From Zygaena filipendulae (lineage: Eukaryota; Arthropoda; Insecta; Lepidoptera; Zygaenidae), in assembly GCA_907165275.2 (NCBI GenBank), contig OU015668.1:7435658-7499657 (forward strand): a stretch of DNA of 64,000 nt. Reading direction: 5' to 3'. A program made the translations under genes and the position numbers. Shown one piece after another: positions 35,801-50,800 of the stretch. Each line of letters opens with the position of its first letter. The first letter of the stretch is position 1. The notes beneath the pieces were generated by a model, which ran no database searches, was not told the DNA's origin, and saw only the letters and a list, made by a program, of their open reading frames with translations.

Positions 35801-38800
35801 TGAAAGGGGATACTTGCAAATTGGTACCATTGTCACCAAGTAAGGATCTGATGATGGGATCTTGGAGAAATCGAGGGAACTCTTCAAAAATTATAGGCAC
35901 ACCTATAGCGATTTGGGTATTTTTTATAGTAAATCGTTCATTTGCTTTCGAAAAGTAAAATTTGACGAAGTGGAACTGATGATGAAGACCACAGATGGTC
36001 ATCGGAACTACTCAACAATAATACGTATTTCAGGGTTTCTAGTTAGAGCGATTTGGAAAATTGTTTTTTTGTTTGAAAGGGACTTCCGAATTGGTCACAT
36101 TGTCACCAAATCAGGATTTGATGGTGGGATCTTGGAGAAATCGAGGGAACTCTTCAAAATTTATAGGCACACCTATGGCGATTTGGGTATTTTTTATAGT
36201 AAATCGTTTATTTGCTTCTGGAAAGTAAAATTTGAAGAAGTGGAACTGATGATGAAGACCGCACTAAATAATAGGTATTTCAAAGATTCCGATTCGTTAA
36301 CTTTAATGTAGTTTCTAAACAATTTATGTTCGTCACAATGTATATGGTAAAGTGGAACTGATGGTGGTGTACCAGCAGAACTCCTCAAAAATTAACGTCC
36401 CTGCATCGGGAAAAGCTATATTTTGTAAAAGGTTATGAGCAGTTGATAGTAGGCTATTGTAACTTAGATAAATTACAAACCGACTCACTAAAAAGCAAGA
36501 AATAAACAAATTTTTAACAAAAAAATTAAAACCGACTTCCAAAAACACAAATCTAAAAAAGCTAAAATAAAAAGCTAAAAATAACAAAATACCGATTTAA
36601 TCCAAAAGACAAAAACACACGTAATATTATTATTGGTTTGTGCTACCACTGATCGGTATGAAGTCGGTGACAAGCCAAATATGGAGGGGGTAGATGGGCT
36701 AAGTCGACTCCTGCCACCAGCTCTTCGTGAGCAAAACAACTCAAGTGGGCAGACACCAGCGGGCTTGTCACCGAATTCAAACCGATCAGTGGTAGCACAA
36801 ACCAATAATAATATTACGTGTGTTTTTGTCTTTTGGATTAAATCGGTATTTTGTTATTTTTAGCTTTTTATTTTAGCTTTTTTAGATTTGTGTTTTTGGA
36901 AGTCGGTTTTAATTTTTTTGTTAAAAATTTGTTTTTTCTCATACTCTTTTACAGTGCATGCTGCTCGGCTGCGGAATCAGCTTCCGGACGGAATCAGGCG
37001 TGCACGGAGCAGGGTGCAGTTTAAACGTTTAGTGCGTGAGCATCTTCGTGCTCTGCCTTAGTGGCATCCGAACCTTTTTTTTTTATCAACCTGCTATGTT
37101 TATGTGTGTCCAAGTAATTAATAGTTATGTATTGTATTATTATTGTTTATTGTGTATTCTTGTATGTATCGTAGGTCTGTATCCTCGATTATTTGTGTAA
37201 ATATATACGTATATTGTATGTATATATTAGCATGTACTTTTATTATATATGGATGCCTATAATTATGTGTGTATATAAATATGTATGTGTGTATATAAAG
37301 ACAGCAATAATATGGTTCTTAAAGCAAGCTATAATAAAGCCAGAAACTACGCCAATAAAATTATTGAAAAGGAAAAAAAATAAGTTTGTGAGGAGAGAAA
37401 TTTTTTCAAATAGGAAAAATCCTAAAAAGCTATGGGAACTCCTCAACAGCATTAATGGCAGAATAAAACTATCAATTGACCATATTCTTACTAGTGCGTT
37501 TAACAAAACCGACGAAGTCGATATAGCTAAAACATTTGCGGACAAATTTCAAAACTGTGTTAATAAGATAAAAACATCATGCCATACAAAACTTCTTGAT
37601 ACCAAACAATACAAAAGTAAAGCAAACGTCTCTATACGCTTCCAAAAGGCCGATAGTGAAAAAGTAGAAAATATTGTTAAAAAGCTAAACTACAAAAAAG
37701 CACCAGGTATAGATAAAGTTCGAGCAATTGACATTAAATATATGGAAGGCCATCGCTCCTGCTTTAGCTAAGCTTATTAACATCTGTGTAGACCAAGGCA
37801 AATATTCAGAACAATTAAAACAGGATTAGTTCGGCCTATTTACAAAAAAGGAAATAAATCAGACTGCGATAATTATAGGCCCATTACAATTCTCCCAACA
37901 ATAGACAAAATCATTGAAAAATATATTTCCTCTCAAATACATTCCTTCTATAAAAATAACGACATATTAACCGAAAAGCAATATGGCTTTCAACCAAGAA
38001 AGAACACTATCCAACTGCTGTCGAATTTTACGGATACTGTATATGGACATCTCAATGAAAAAAAAAACATATTTTAGTGTTGTTTATTGACTACAGCAGA
38101 GCTTTTGATACCTTGAGGCACGACGTGTTGATTGATAGGCTAAATGAGAGTGGGGTGCGCAGGCCTCTTCTCGAATGGTGAAAAGACTATGTCAAAGACA
38201 GGTCGTATTATGTGAAGGTAGGCAACTCTCTTAGTAACAAAATACCGGTCCTGGAAGGCACAGCCCAAGGATCGGTACTAGGACCCCTGCACTACCTCTG
38301 TGTAATATACCACTATGTAAATAATATAACAAATATTATAAAGAACTGCGAAATGTTTCAGTTTGCAGACGATACTTGCCTACTGGTAGCACATAACGAC
38401 ATCAATCAAGCAGTAGTGACTTCTACGCCATACAGAAATGGTCGCATGATTCTGGACTTATCATATACTCAAGCAAAACAAAACTCATGCACGTACGATC
38501 TAGCTTTCTTTCAAATCGTAATTCTAATGTACAGATCATTGCACACGGGCATGCCTGCATTCACTCCGATATGAACAACTGTAATTGTAACTATGTTGAG
38601 GAGGTAGAAAGTCAAACCTATCTAGGACTCATCATTGACAATAAGATGAAGTGGACCAAACACATAAATCATGTCTGTGATAAGTTATAAGCTATACTAG
38701 CTAAATTCACAATTATAAAAAATAAAATACCATATAAGACCGTAATATCACTATATAAAGCTCTAGGAGAGTCAATAGTATCATACGGAATTAGCAGCTA

Positions 38801-41800
38801 TGGCCGAACTTTTGATACACACCTAAACAGAATATACGACATACAACCTCAGACGAAATAAAAACTCACAACTAAGAATTATCAAAGCTATTTTACCAGA
38901 TAGAATTAAGCACCAATACAAAGACGATCATAATGATCTCCTTCGTCATTGCAAAGTATTACCTGTACACGAAAAAGTCAATTATGCATTACTCGTCGAA
39001 CAGTTCTTTAACACAAACTATCAAAGATCAGTTACAAAAAACAAACACGGAACGCTCTTAAGTCAAAACTACAAGTTCCCCGTTATAATAATTTTTACGG
39101 CAGAAACCGCCTACAAAACAAAATTCCCCAACTTATAAATGACCTCCCAGTAGATACACTTGAGAGATAAATTGAATACTGTAAATATAAAACACAAATT
39201 GAAAACACACTTCATTAATAACATGTGAAATGTGTATGTATATCTGTATGTGTGTATGAATGTGTGTATGTATAAGTATGTGTGCATGTACATAATATGT
39301 GAGTATGTATGCATGTATATACACACATCAAAAGTGTCTAGGGATCAAGTACATTTTTTCAAGATTTTTAGCATGCCAAATCGCTGCGAATCTGTGATTC
39401 GTATCAATGGAAGGAACACAGAGTATTAATTTGTTTAGTCATTACAATATAAGTTTCAAAATCCCCTGTTTTTGCCTTTTTTTGCTATTTTATTGTCGAC
39501 TTGGAATTGGTTCAATTTCTCATAACTTACAAAAAATGAAATTTTTCTTAATTTATTTAAAATGTGGGGATGAGTTGTTATTTTAGATATGGGAAATAAG
39601 GTAGGCGGCCAGTCCAGAAGATTAAATTAGATTTAAAGTTTTTTGAGTTTCGTTTTATAGCAAAAAATGTTTTGATCCCTAGACACTTTTGATGTGTGTA
39701 TTATTTATTGTCTTACATTATTATTTATTACCCCTACACAATCTCGCGCACTAACCTAAAACTAATAAAATACAACAGAAAAAAAAGAAATAAATACAAT
39801 ATTAAAAAAAAACCTAGAAATGTGAATGGTTAACATACTGTATCTGAGAAATAAATAACTACCTACCAGTTGTTGATATTTATGTCTCGGATTCATACAT
39901 TGGCTTTGCTGTCGTGCACCGGCGGTTTGGTCAATCTCCGTTCATTGTCGTAGCTATATATTTTGTTAAAACTGTTGCCTACCGACTCAAATCATCTAGT
40001 GTGAGGAGAAACTTTTGAAAGTTTATTCACACTATTTTGTAAATTTCTTGCTTTGTAAAAACGAATAAATAAATAAAAAAAAAAAAAAAAAAAAATTTTT
40101 CCGGTTCTGTGTCATGCCACTAAACTATCCCCTAGCCAAAAGGTTGACTGTTAGAGAATGCCTTAGGCATTAAGTCCGCCTTTTGTACGTAAATATGTAA
40201 TAAAGATCTTTAAATAAATAAATAATGATAATCAGTTAAATTACAATTTATCATGTCCAGCTTAGTCGGTGTTTCTCGAATATATTACATTTTGGTTGAT
40301 TGATATTAATAGATTACTTAATATGAAACATGCATTTCGACGGGTCAAGAAAAGCAGTACTAACCGATAATTTTATCCGGAACCAAACCAACTGAGTGAA
40401 GAATGTCAGTCAAACCGATTTGTATAGCAGCTATACCAACGAAAGAGTTCAAAATGTTATCGTATACAGTTTTGTCAGATGATGTCAGAATGTGTATTAA
40501 GTCTACCCCTCTAGGTTCCAGTACCCTGCGACATCTGAAAACAGAAAGACATCTTAAACACTTAAATAAACACATGTGGCACTCACGTCTTGAGTAAATA
40601 TTTTTATCAAAGCATATACTCATTTTGTTATGTACACAATAATAATATAATCCTTAGGGGAGCAGATATTTTTAAAGTATTGCTTATGCGAGTATGAGAG
40701 TATGATTTTGCATCCACTTCAACCGTGCTCTCATGCTCTCTCATCACAAACCGGCTGGGCCGGCTCAAACCTCATACATTCGCTAGTGTGTAACATCTGC
40801 AATTTAATTAAAAAAATGATGATTGTTGAGCATTTGAGATGATTGTGCACAATGTACCTTTCTATAGCAGCAGCAAAAATGGGTATTCGCAAGAGTTGTG
40901 CACCCATACAATTCCATTGTGATCCCATACCACTGTAAACGAACCAAAGTGGTCTCTTTGCTACATCTGACGACTTTACATCTTCGCTTATGATCGCTTG
41001 CTCGGTGGAAGCTACAAAATTCAAAAACAGGTTTAAGACTTTAGGGTCTTAAAAGTTTTCTTTTTAATAAGAAAAAGTAGAATGTTAGTATGGCGAAACT
41101 TTCATGAAAAAGGGGACATAAATGTGACCTTGGTAGTAAAGCTTTTTAAGAAGAAAAGAAGGCCTACATTTCAGGGCGGCTAAAAAAATTTAAAGTAAGC
41201 ATTTGTGTGACAGTCCTGTGAAATAATGGTATGCTGATAAGAAATCATTACATTTATTAATAGTTTTTAATAACTAAGAAGAAAGTTACACCTAAATACA
41301 AGAATAAGATGAGCGATAATAGCTTAGTGGTTGGTGCGTTCGGATCACACGCCGCAAGGCGTAGGTTCAAACACTAACAATGAGCTTGATGATGAAGATG
41401 AAGGAAAAATCATGAGGCAACTATAGTATGGTGGTAGGGCACTTCGCAGTGCCCAACTGTCTAGTTACCACCTTCATGTTTAAAATCTGTCGCCCAACAC
41501 ATAATCGGCTGTGTTCCGGCTGCCTCACTTGAAAGCAAGTTTTCATTTCAGGCTAGGTGTCTTGCCTTCACATAACATCAAGTAAGCTGTGGTCAAACGC
41601 CTAGCCTGTTCACAATTAAAAAGAAGAAGAGTACCCGGCTAAAACGCTCAAGTGGAGAAAAAGTGGTTTTGCCAGCATATACGGTATGAAGAAGAATAAT
41701 TAAATTTTTACTGGAATTAAAAGGCAAACTTACAGTATATCCCATAACCTCGAGCCAAGTGGCTACCAACAGGCAATTTGTAAAAACTATGCAGAACAGC

Positions 41801-44800
41801 TATCTCCTCCGGGTCTATACGACGTGATTTTAAGTCATTGATTATCTTTTTCACTGAATCTTCCTTTCGACCCGAAGCTGTCACTAAGTATGGCAAGTCA
41901 CAGGCGTAGCGTTCAAGATTCTTAAAAAGTCACACAAAAACAATAATATATTTATTATTTCATAGAAATTAATAAGTCATAAGCTTCCACTTTTTCTTTC
42001 TCTCTAATATGTCATGGTAATATAGAATGAACCAACCAATTAGGTAGGTACTCACTTTTGTTGAGGCAAAATTTTTAGCGCAACTTTGTTAGATTAGGTA
42101 CCTTTGGTTTAAATTGTCCCTGAAGAAGCACATGTCCATTGACTCCAGTGAACGAGAACTGATTTAAAGCTGCGTAAGAGCGCTGGAACGGCTGATGGTC
42201 GGTCACAATGCGCATCCTACCCTCACGAAGACCAGTGACGTCATCGCGAGGAGTAACGCAGTTCAGGTTAGCTGCTATTTGTCCTTTACGGTATGCTAAA
42301 AGAACCTACAAGAAAAAGAAAACTAGTCAACATTCTCTTACCCTCTCTTTATGAACAGTCTTCTAAGCAATTTAGGTGTCCACATAGTGCTACACATTCA
42401 AAGTGTTCATAATCATCTGTGCAACGAAAGATTTCTGATTTTGTGAGCACCGAGTGTTTCAATGGGGATGTTGACTACTTTTAAAAATCAAAATTCTAAT
42501 TAGTCCGTCAAAAAAAATGTCAACATGCCCATTATAACTGAGCACACATATTATCAAATATAAGATGTGGCAAAATTAGCTGCAAATATTTACAGGGCTG
42601 AAAGTATTCGTTATAACAAATAAAATAAGCGAAAAAATAATATTCTAATTTTCGTAGTTTTTCAAAATATGAGGAAAATAAATTCATTGAAAAACCATTA
42701 CCAGATTCTCATGGTATACAATACATGAAGCTCACTAATATTTGATTGATTTGATTGATTTTGTTTGGTTTTTTTTTATACATATATTTTATAAACATGT
42801 TTATAACGGTGTACTTTCAACGCTGTAAATAATAATAATAAAAAAAAGTTTCAAATCAAATCAAATCAAATATGCTTTATTGCCCCAGAAGAGAAAATAA
42901 AAACTAAGACAGATAAAAAGTAAATACAGAGCAAAAGGCGGCCTTATTGCTAGAGGCAATCTTTTCAAGGCAACCTTAAGGTGATAGAGAGTTGTAAATA
43001 GAAACTAGAAGCGGGTGCTGGGTGCACAACGTAATACCTAGCTATATACTTTATAAGGATAATACATTGCTTATTTTGGTAAAAATCTTAATACTAGTAT
43101 AACATTTTTTTATACATTATGTTATAACAAAAAACTTTTGTTTATCTAAAATGTACTTATAATGTATCTTGTAATGTACTTATGTATCTTACTGTACTAC
43201 TGTACTAATGTATCTTATAATGTACTTATAACTATTATTTTTATTTATAACTAACTAATTTTACCACACTTTATATAACAGATTTTTTGGGTGTGTGCTA
43301 TCAGAATACATAGTATGCTTCTATAATATCTGCCGTTGACTGTATAAAATCTTCATAAGTTAGTAAATATTATAGATAACGGAAAGCCAACTTGCCTTGA
43401 TAAGGGCGGATAATCCACAAGCGGTTCCAGTGTATCCGATGTTCGACATGACACTACCAACCAAGAGACGTTTCGTTCGCTTATCGCAAAATATTTCATC
43501 TATTGCCTCCAGCTCCGATTTATCGCTCCCAGGAATAGCTAAAACACATCTTTTGTTGAAATGCACAACAGCAATACTTAGGTTAAAAGAGACAATAGGG
43601 TATTTGCATGAATTTTTTTTTAGTCTATTTTAAAGATATATGGCCTACTTAAACAAAGCAAGAAAAAGAAAAAAAATGTATGCATAAATTACTTAAATAA
43701 CGCGTTTCAAAGTTCCTACTTTAGACCTAACCGCCGAAACGCGGAATGACGTCACTAGTTAAAAATTACGCCTTCTTAATCTGTGATAGAAATGTCACTG
43801 TCGTATTGACAGGGTCATGTGACACTGACAGACAGATAACTTCAATATCCAAAAGCGAAATTAAGGTTGAACTGTATCAAGTTACTTCCAAAAGTTCCAG
43901 TAAAGAATCGAAATGCATCTTACCGATACATTTTAAAGTAAAATCTTCAGAAAATGGAAAATATGCGTTGACTGTATGCACTTAGTTTCTTTTGCCTTCT
44001 CAGAAAGAGGTAAATGTTTCCTAAAAAAATAAAAGTGACGTCATGTGTCAAGCTTGGCTGTAATTGGTGTTTCGTTGCAATGTTCCGTTTCACAAGATTA
44101 AAAGTTAAATATTTTGGAAACTATTGAAATTTTTTTACTAAATCTTTCACGATAACGCTTTTCTAAGGCTCTATTTTTGAAATGTTGACACAATTTATTA
44201 TAATAAATTTCATGCAAGTACCCTATTACTATATAAAGTCGCTATTGAATTTATAGGTCTGAAAACATGGAAAATCACTAATCTTAATTTATAATCCTTT
44301 TGTACTACCGGAAAATGGATTATCACATCGATTCGATTCGATCTTTACTTTTTGCTAGTACTTTTTAGTGATACATTTGCAAAGTGATATTCGCTTTGCT
44401 TTTTTTGTGATAAAATTTTAAAATGTATCCACCTACACGGAATCTCATTATGACAGAATGAAAAACAAATGCAAAATAACTGGAAAAAACATTTTACTAA
44501 TTTGTTTATTTTTTTACCTGCACCAAATCCTTCAACGTATTCCACAAGAGAAGGGGAAAGTTCCGCTTCCCTATAGAATTCATTTAAAAAATTGACCGTG
44601 CAAGTGACGTCACGACCAGGACCATATTTCTGCCAAAAATTTTCTCCAGGTCCAAAACCCGTCTTCACGTGACGTAATGAAGCATAGATTCTGTTGGATA
44701 AGTCATCGCAATTGATTTACTTAGAATAATTTATTTATATACCTACTTTATACCTTTTTACACGTAAAAACTGTAAGACTTTACCAAGTTAATGTTATTA

Positions 44801-47800
44801 TTAATGTCGCCTGCGCTTTAAACGCGGTAATTTCAGTTTCCGCCGGAATCACAGGACCCTTTTTACACGCGTTACATTTTTTACTTTTTTGTGATGAAAT
44901 TTTAGAGAAAAACAAATTAATGTAAAATAGCTGGAAGCAAAATTTTATTAATAATAATAATCCACTTCACAACACACAGATCTACTGTCGTGTCGTGGAA
45001 ACCAAGCAAACGTGGTATATACTTCACATATATATTATACTATAGATATAGTATATATACACACCCAGACTGGAAATTGGAACCATGTGCTCATCACACT
45101 AAGTCCACCCCCACCGGGAATTTGTTTATTTTATTGAAGTTTAACCTTTTTTATTTTACCTTTTAGCATCTTTTCGTTTTTGAAGGTAAATAACATTGAC
45201 AGCTTCAGAATCGGACTGTCCATCTGCATTCATGTCATAGCTCTTCGTTTTCCCATCGCGATTCACAGGTATTATTCTTGAAAAAATTAAACCCAGAAGT
45301 TTTAGAAATGCATATTTTTTAACATACCTACGTACTGAGTAGCGTAATTATAGTGATACTAGTGTTGGACATCCCTAAAATGTGTGTCGCATCACTATTA
45401 TTCGTCTGTGATTTGTACGAATTCATATTTAGAACGTCCGGAAAATAAATGAAGTACCTATGTAGGTACGCCTAAAAATGGTTTCCTAATTTATTTTATT
45501 ACTAACTGTGCCCCGCGGTAATTTCGGAGTTCTCGCGGGAATTCCGATAAAAAAGTACTCTATATGTCCTTCTTTGTACCCCTGAGGGTAGTTTACGGTG
45601 ATTAGCTGTTCCCGCATTAATTCTGAAGTTCCCGTGGGAATTCCGGGATAAAAACTATCGTATCTTTTAAGTTGGGCCAAATTACAACATAGTGACCAAA
45701 TTTCATCATGATCGATTCAGTTTAGGAGTCCATCGCGGACAAACAACGTGACGCGTAATGTAAACGTGTTAATGAATTAACTGAAAACTACAAAGTAGTT
45801 TGCTCAGAATCAACTAGCGAATCGATTGCACTATGTTTTAATATAGATTATATTTTTTTATTTGTATAAGCCCATGTCTAAATTATTTATAATAGAATAT
45901 TTGGCGCGTACGCCGCCCACATCAAAAAAATTCGAACGGGTAGCTCGGGCGTAGCGCTTGGAATTTCGTAGATAGGTCACCTCCAAACTAATGTTGAATA
46001 ACTTTTAAAGTAAGTATAAATTTTTTCGACATAAAATTTATTTTAATCATATTATTTTTTATTTTTTTAAATGGGGTGTATCAGGTTTTCACTTAATTCA
46101 TTAACACGTTGTATATATTAAGATAATTATTTCTATCCTCTGGTCCTTCGTAGAAGAAATCCCATTAACTAGTTTGTGTCGTTTACACCGAAAAGCCATT
46201 AGTATACATTAGTAATCAAGATACTAGAGCTGCTCGAGACCTAGGTCACGAGTAGCTCACGCTGAATCACTTCCTTTTGCCTAGAATAATTGACTAAGTT
46301 TAATTTTTATTTTATTTTTACTGCTTTTTGATGGCAATAAACAATTTTATTTTTATTATTATTATTATTATTATTATAAATAAAGTGATTCTAAATTAAC
46401 AATCGCCTTATCAATACCAAATCGCAATAAAAAGGAAAATCCTGGTTAGTTTTTGTTCTTCTTCAAAAATAAGTAGATAGGTACTATCCGAATCGGAACA
46501 ACTGTAGTTCTCTGAAACTACAGTAATTTTTGGATTATCCTTGGATTATCCCTTACTTTCAAACTTGCAAACTTTATTATACCTACTTACTAGTGTAGAT
46601 CGGCCGAAGTTCGAGACGAAAATCTCTCTGAGCTGATGTTCACCCTCTAAACTATCTAGTTGCATAACAAAGGAGATTGACACGGTTTGGACCCGTTCGA
46701 AAACAAGCCGAAGAATTATTTCAAACTCGACTATCGACTATATTAGAATATCATAAAGTTCAAATTCAAATCAAAGAACAGAGACGCGGTCGGCTTTTTC
46801 AAAGCGCGATTTAAATTATAGGAAAAATATATTTGGTCAATGCTCCACTATTATTTCGACTTTCACCGAGGACAGAGGTCAGCCATCTCATTATTTTGGT
46901 TTTGGAAAGAAATTTGATAAGTTTAATGGGGGGTTCTCAGGTGTTTATTACATCCGTGATATGGGGGAGGGCTGGGTTCAGATCGCACACGGGCGTGTCG
47001 GTGGCTAGGACCGGCGTTGATCCCAGCAGAGGTCAGATATTGCTCCTTGTGATCCATCCAAGTCATAAAATAGATCGATACATGGATAGCGGCTAAAGAG
47101 TCGGTCTTTTTTTGGCGATGGGATCCGTCAATTGCCAGAAAGATGAAAAAAAGTAACTGGCTAGCGATGGACAATACTCTGAACTTTGAAATTTTTCGCA
47201 ATAAAGCTCCAATTTTGGAAAAAAAACCACTCGAAATTATTTATAGGTACTCCAATTGTTGGAGTAATACTAAGGAATAAATGTAAATACCAAACCGTTC
47301 TTTTATTTTATAGTCAAGTTTTACACTGTTTGAATCTGTTGGTTTTGGTTTTAACTCTTAATGATTTTGGCCATGTCCAAAATCTAGTTATTATTATAAA
47401 GAAACTTGTAAGTGACTAACCCCTAGATAATCTCTGGAAATACTGAGCCGATTCTAAAAATTCCTTCACTTATAAATGAAGCCATATATGTAGTATACCG
47501 GAAGCAAGTAGGATATTTTTTATTCTGGAACCGAACTTTACGCGGATGATGCAACAGAAAAGGCTTACCTCTGGAACCTTATGTATGTGTGTGGGTGCAG
47601 TAAAATTTTTGCACCGCCCACAATGGCGGAATCGCATTCACCATGAAACAATGCTTGATAAGCTTTCTCTAACGCCGCGAGAGAGCTGCAGCAAGCACTG
47701 TCGATCGACATGGAGGGGCCGTTCACATTCAGCCAGTACGATATACGATTGGCGCACATAGCTCGACTGCATCTGTGGATTGATAAATGAATGAACAATG

Positions 47801-50800
47801 AACTCTGTCGCCAATACACATAAGTGGTACTGGATTACAGAGTCTGCAGTACCTAAAACTGTAAAATTATAAACTAGTATTTATTTTACATTATTATTAT
47901 AGGTTTCATCTCAAATGAAATATCTTAGAAGATATGTTTTTATAGCGGGTGGCGCTAGTTTCATCCCTGTAAATATTTTTAGTTTTGTAAAATTTTCGTT
48001 AACTTACGCCTGCAATCCTACTTTGCTAGATTTACCGCTGGCCGTGCACGTGGAACACACTATTATTTTTTCAGTCTCCGAGTGGTCCGAGGCGACGAAA
48101 ACCCCCACGCGTTTGCTTGAAAGTTCAGTCGGGTTCACTCCTAAATAAGTAATAATAATTAACTAGAAGATCACACACAACTACTTCACACACTGTAAAC
48201 GTCTGTTGTTTAAATCCAGCAAATGATACAATATAATACAATACAAATTTTTGTATTGACAATTTTGTATTGACAATTGACAATACAAATTGTCACCAAA
48301 AACTAAAAATATAAAATACATGGTGGGAAATACAGGCAACAAAGGGAAGGCCGCCCTGCTTAAAAGCAAAATGATGTATAGATACAATAGAATAGAATAC
48401 AGTACACCAAAATATCGTTACAGTGTGTTTACAAAAACTTATAACTAAAGGCATACAAAAGGCGGTCTTATCGCTTTACTAGCGATCTCTTCCAGATCTC
48501 ACTCTTTGGGTAGATAGGACAAATACAGAAAATTTATCTTGTTTTGGTATATATAGGTAGAACAGGAATCATAAAATAATACAAAATATACACATAGAAC
48601 ATAAATATAAAAAATAAAAATACTTAAAAAAGATATACAAAGATACACGCTTAGATATAAAATATACATACAGAAAAATATATACCTACATCGTACAATA
48701 CACCATACTAACTTTATAAATGTGATAAGACACCGATGCATAGTATAAATGTTAATCTACAGCAAGTTACGATCCATGAGTGAGGTAGGAAGTATTCACC
48801 AGGCCCTTGAAGATAGGTAATGATTTGGTCGTATAATATTTTATAATGTATATTGTATAATGCATACGAGTAGATATCCAGTATTTTCTACCTATAATAG
48901 ATACGTGTCGCTCACTCTTTATTTGTGGAGCGGCCTGATGACCACTTACACTAATTGATGAAGATAGTGAGGATATTATTACCTACCTATCAAGTCTTTA
49001 GTTAAATGCTTAGTATTCGAAAGATTAGGAGAAACCAGCAAAAATGGCTCTAACTCTTTATACATGACTTACGAGTTTAAGGGTGACATTTTCGTACACA
49101 CATTATTTACTGACTTAAATAATGTGTGTACGAAAATGTATAGTCAATTATTATTAACTGTTCTCCGTCGTTTCAATTCCGGACTAAAAGTACTCAATAG
49201 TAGCGAGGGTACCATAGAAGCCGATTCCCGCCGGCTTCCCTTCAGAAGTTTGGAACTTAACCACTCTCTCTGCCGTAATTGAGAAATGGCACAATGAGTA
49301 GGTAGGTAATTTTAGTAGTATCTCAGTAAAGAAACATTACAAAACGCCTAAACTATCAACAAAAGCTCTTTAACAAAATATTGCTATAAAATAAGCCGCA
49401 GGCGTCATCGTCTTTTTTGGCAGTTAAACTTCTATACAATAAACGTCATGACGTCACATTAAGGTCACTCTACCTGGCAACCAGCTAAATGAATGTTAGG
49501 CTAAGGTGCTTCTCGGGCGACTGGGGTGCACTTTCCTTCGTTTCGGTCCTTAACCTTTAACTAGTGACATGATAAATCTAAGGGACATGACGTCTTACAG
49601 GCTACTACTTTCAAAGTCAATATTTGATATTTTCATAAAATTGCATTTGGATGTTTCAAAATTATGTTGATATTTTACTATTGGTATGTATTAAAATAAA
49701 TTTAAATAAATTCAATCAGTTTTTCTTATTTATTTAGAAAATAAACGGTAAACAAAAATTGGCCCTAATTGATATGAGATCCTTTTCTTAGCATTTTAAT
49801 AGAGCCTAACCCAGGCTTCCCAAGCGACGGCCGACTTTCTAATTAGTTTTACTTCCGTATTAAACAACCGATGACAGGTCTGCCTTCTTCTATGGATGTT
49901 TTAGCACTAAAACTAAAGCTACTAAGACGCGCGGGGTCGCGGCAAGCGGCAGAAAGTGGTCAATTATAAGAATTTGCAAAACACGTGACGCCTGTGAGAC
50001 TACACGTCACTAGTTAAAGGTTAATATAACCAAGATTGGTTGGCAAGACCCTAGGTTGGAAGAGGGTTGTACCCCTAACAACATATAACTATCCAAAATT
50101 TCACGATGATCGGTTGAGTAGTTAAGGCGTGAAAGCGCAACAAACTAACAAATAAATAAAAAAACTAAATCACATTCGCTTTTATAATAATAGCATTATA
50201 TCTTCGATGGTATTTAACTACACTTCAGATGATCCCTGTCTTTCTTTTTACTATCAAATACTAATTGCACATGAAAATATGCACACCAAAATAAATCTAC
50301 TTTTATAGTGTATTAGTGTAACGGGGCGGTGCGAGGATGAAGAAGAAGAAAATAAATCTATTTTTAGCGTACCGCTGACCGCGTTCACGAGACGCTCGCT
50401 GGGCTCGCTCAGTTCGTAGTAGTACGGACCGCCAAGAGGGGATTTGTGGATTAGCTAAAGCGCGTCAGATGAACATAAGGGGGGTACCTTGCACCATGTT
50501 GAGTACCTCCACCAATAATATAGGCCCTCTACACTGGTGGGTGCGTCTAGAATAACCGATCAGATTAGTAAAAAAAATCGATAACTCGAAATACTCGAGC
50601 GCGTCAGATTAAGATATGGTGGGTTAATTACATGATGAGAAGTGTGTATATGAATAATCTGACGATTTGAACGTGACGTAAGGAAGTTAGAGGATCACAA
50701 ACTTGCAAAAAAAAAAACGCAACCTCGACATTCTCGAGCGCGGTTGATTTATTTTTTATTTGGAAGTGAATAACTTAAGGATAGCGGGAAAAATATAATC

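Noticed and set aside
35862..36311. 149-codon plus-strand protein
   Set aside because: It is the tandemly duplicated unit of an interspersed repeat also found inverted at 63590-63960.
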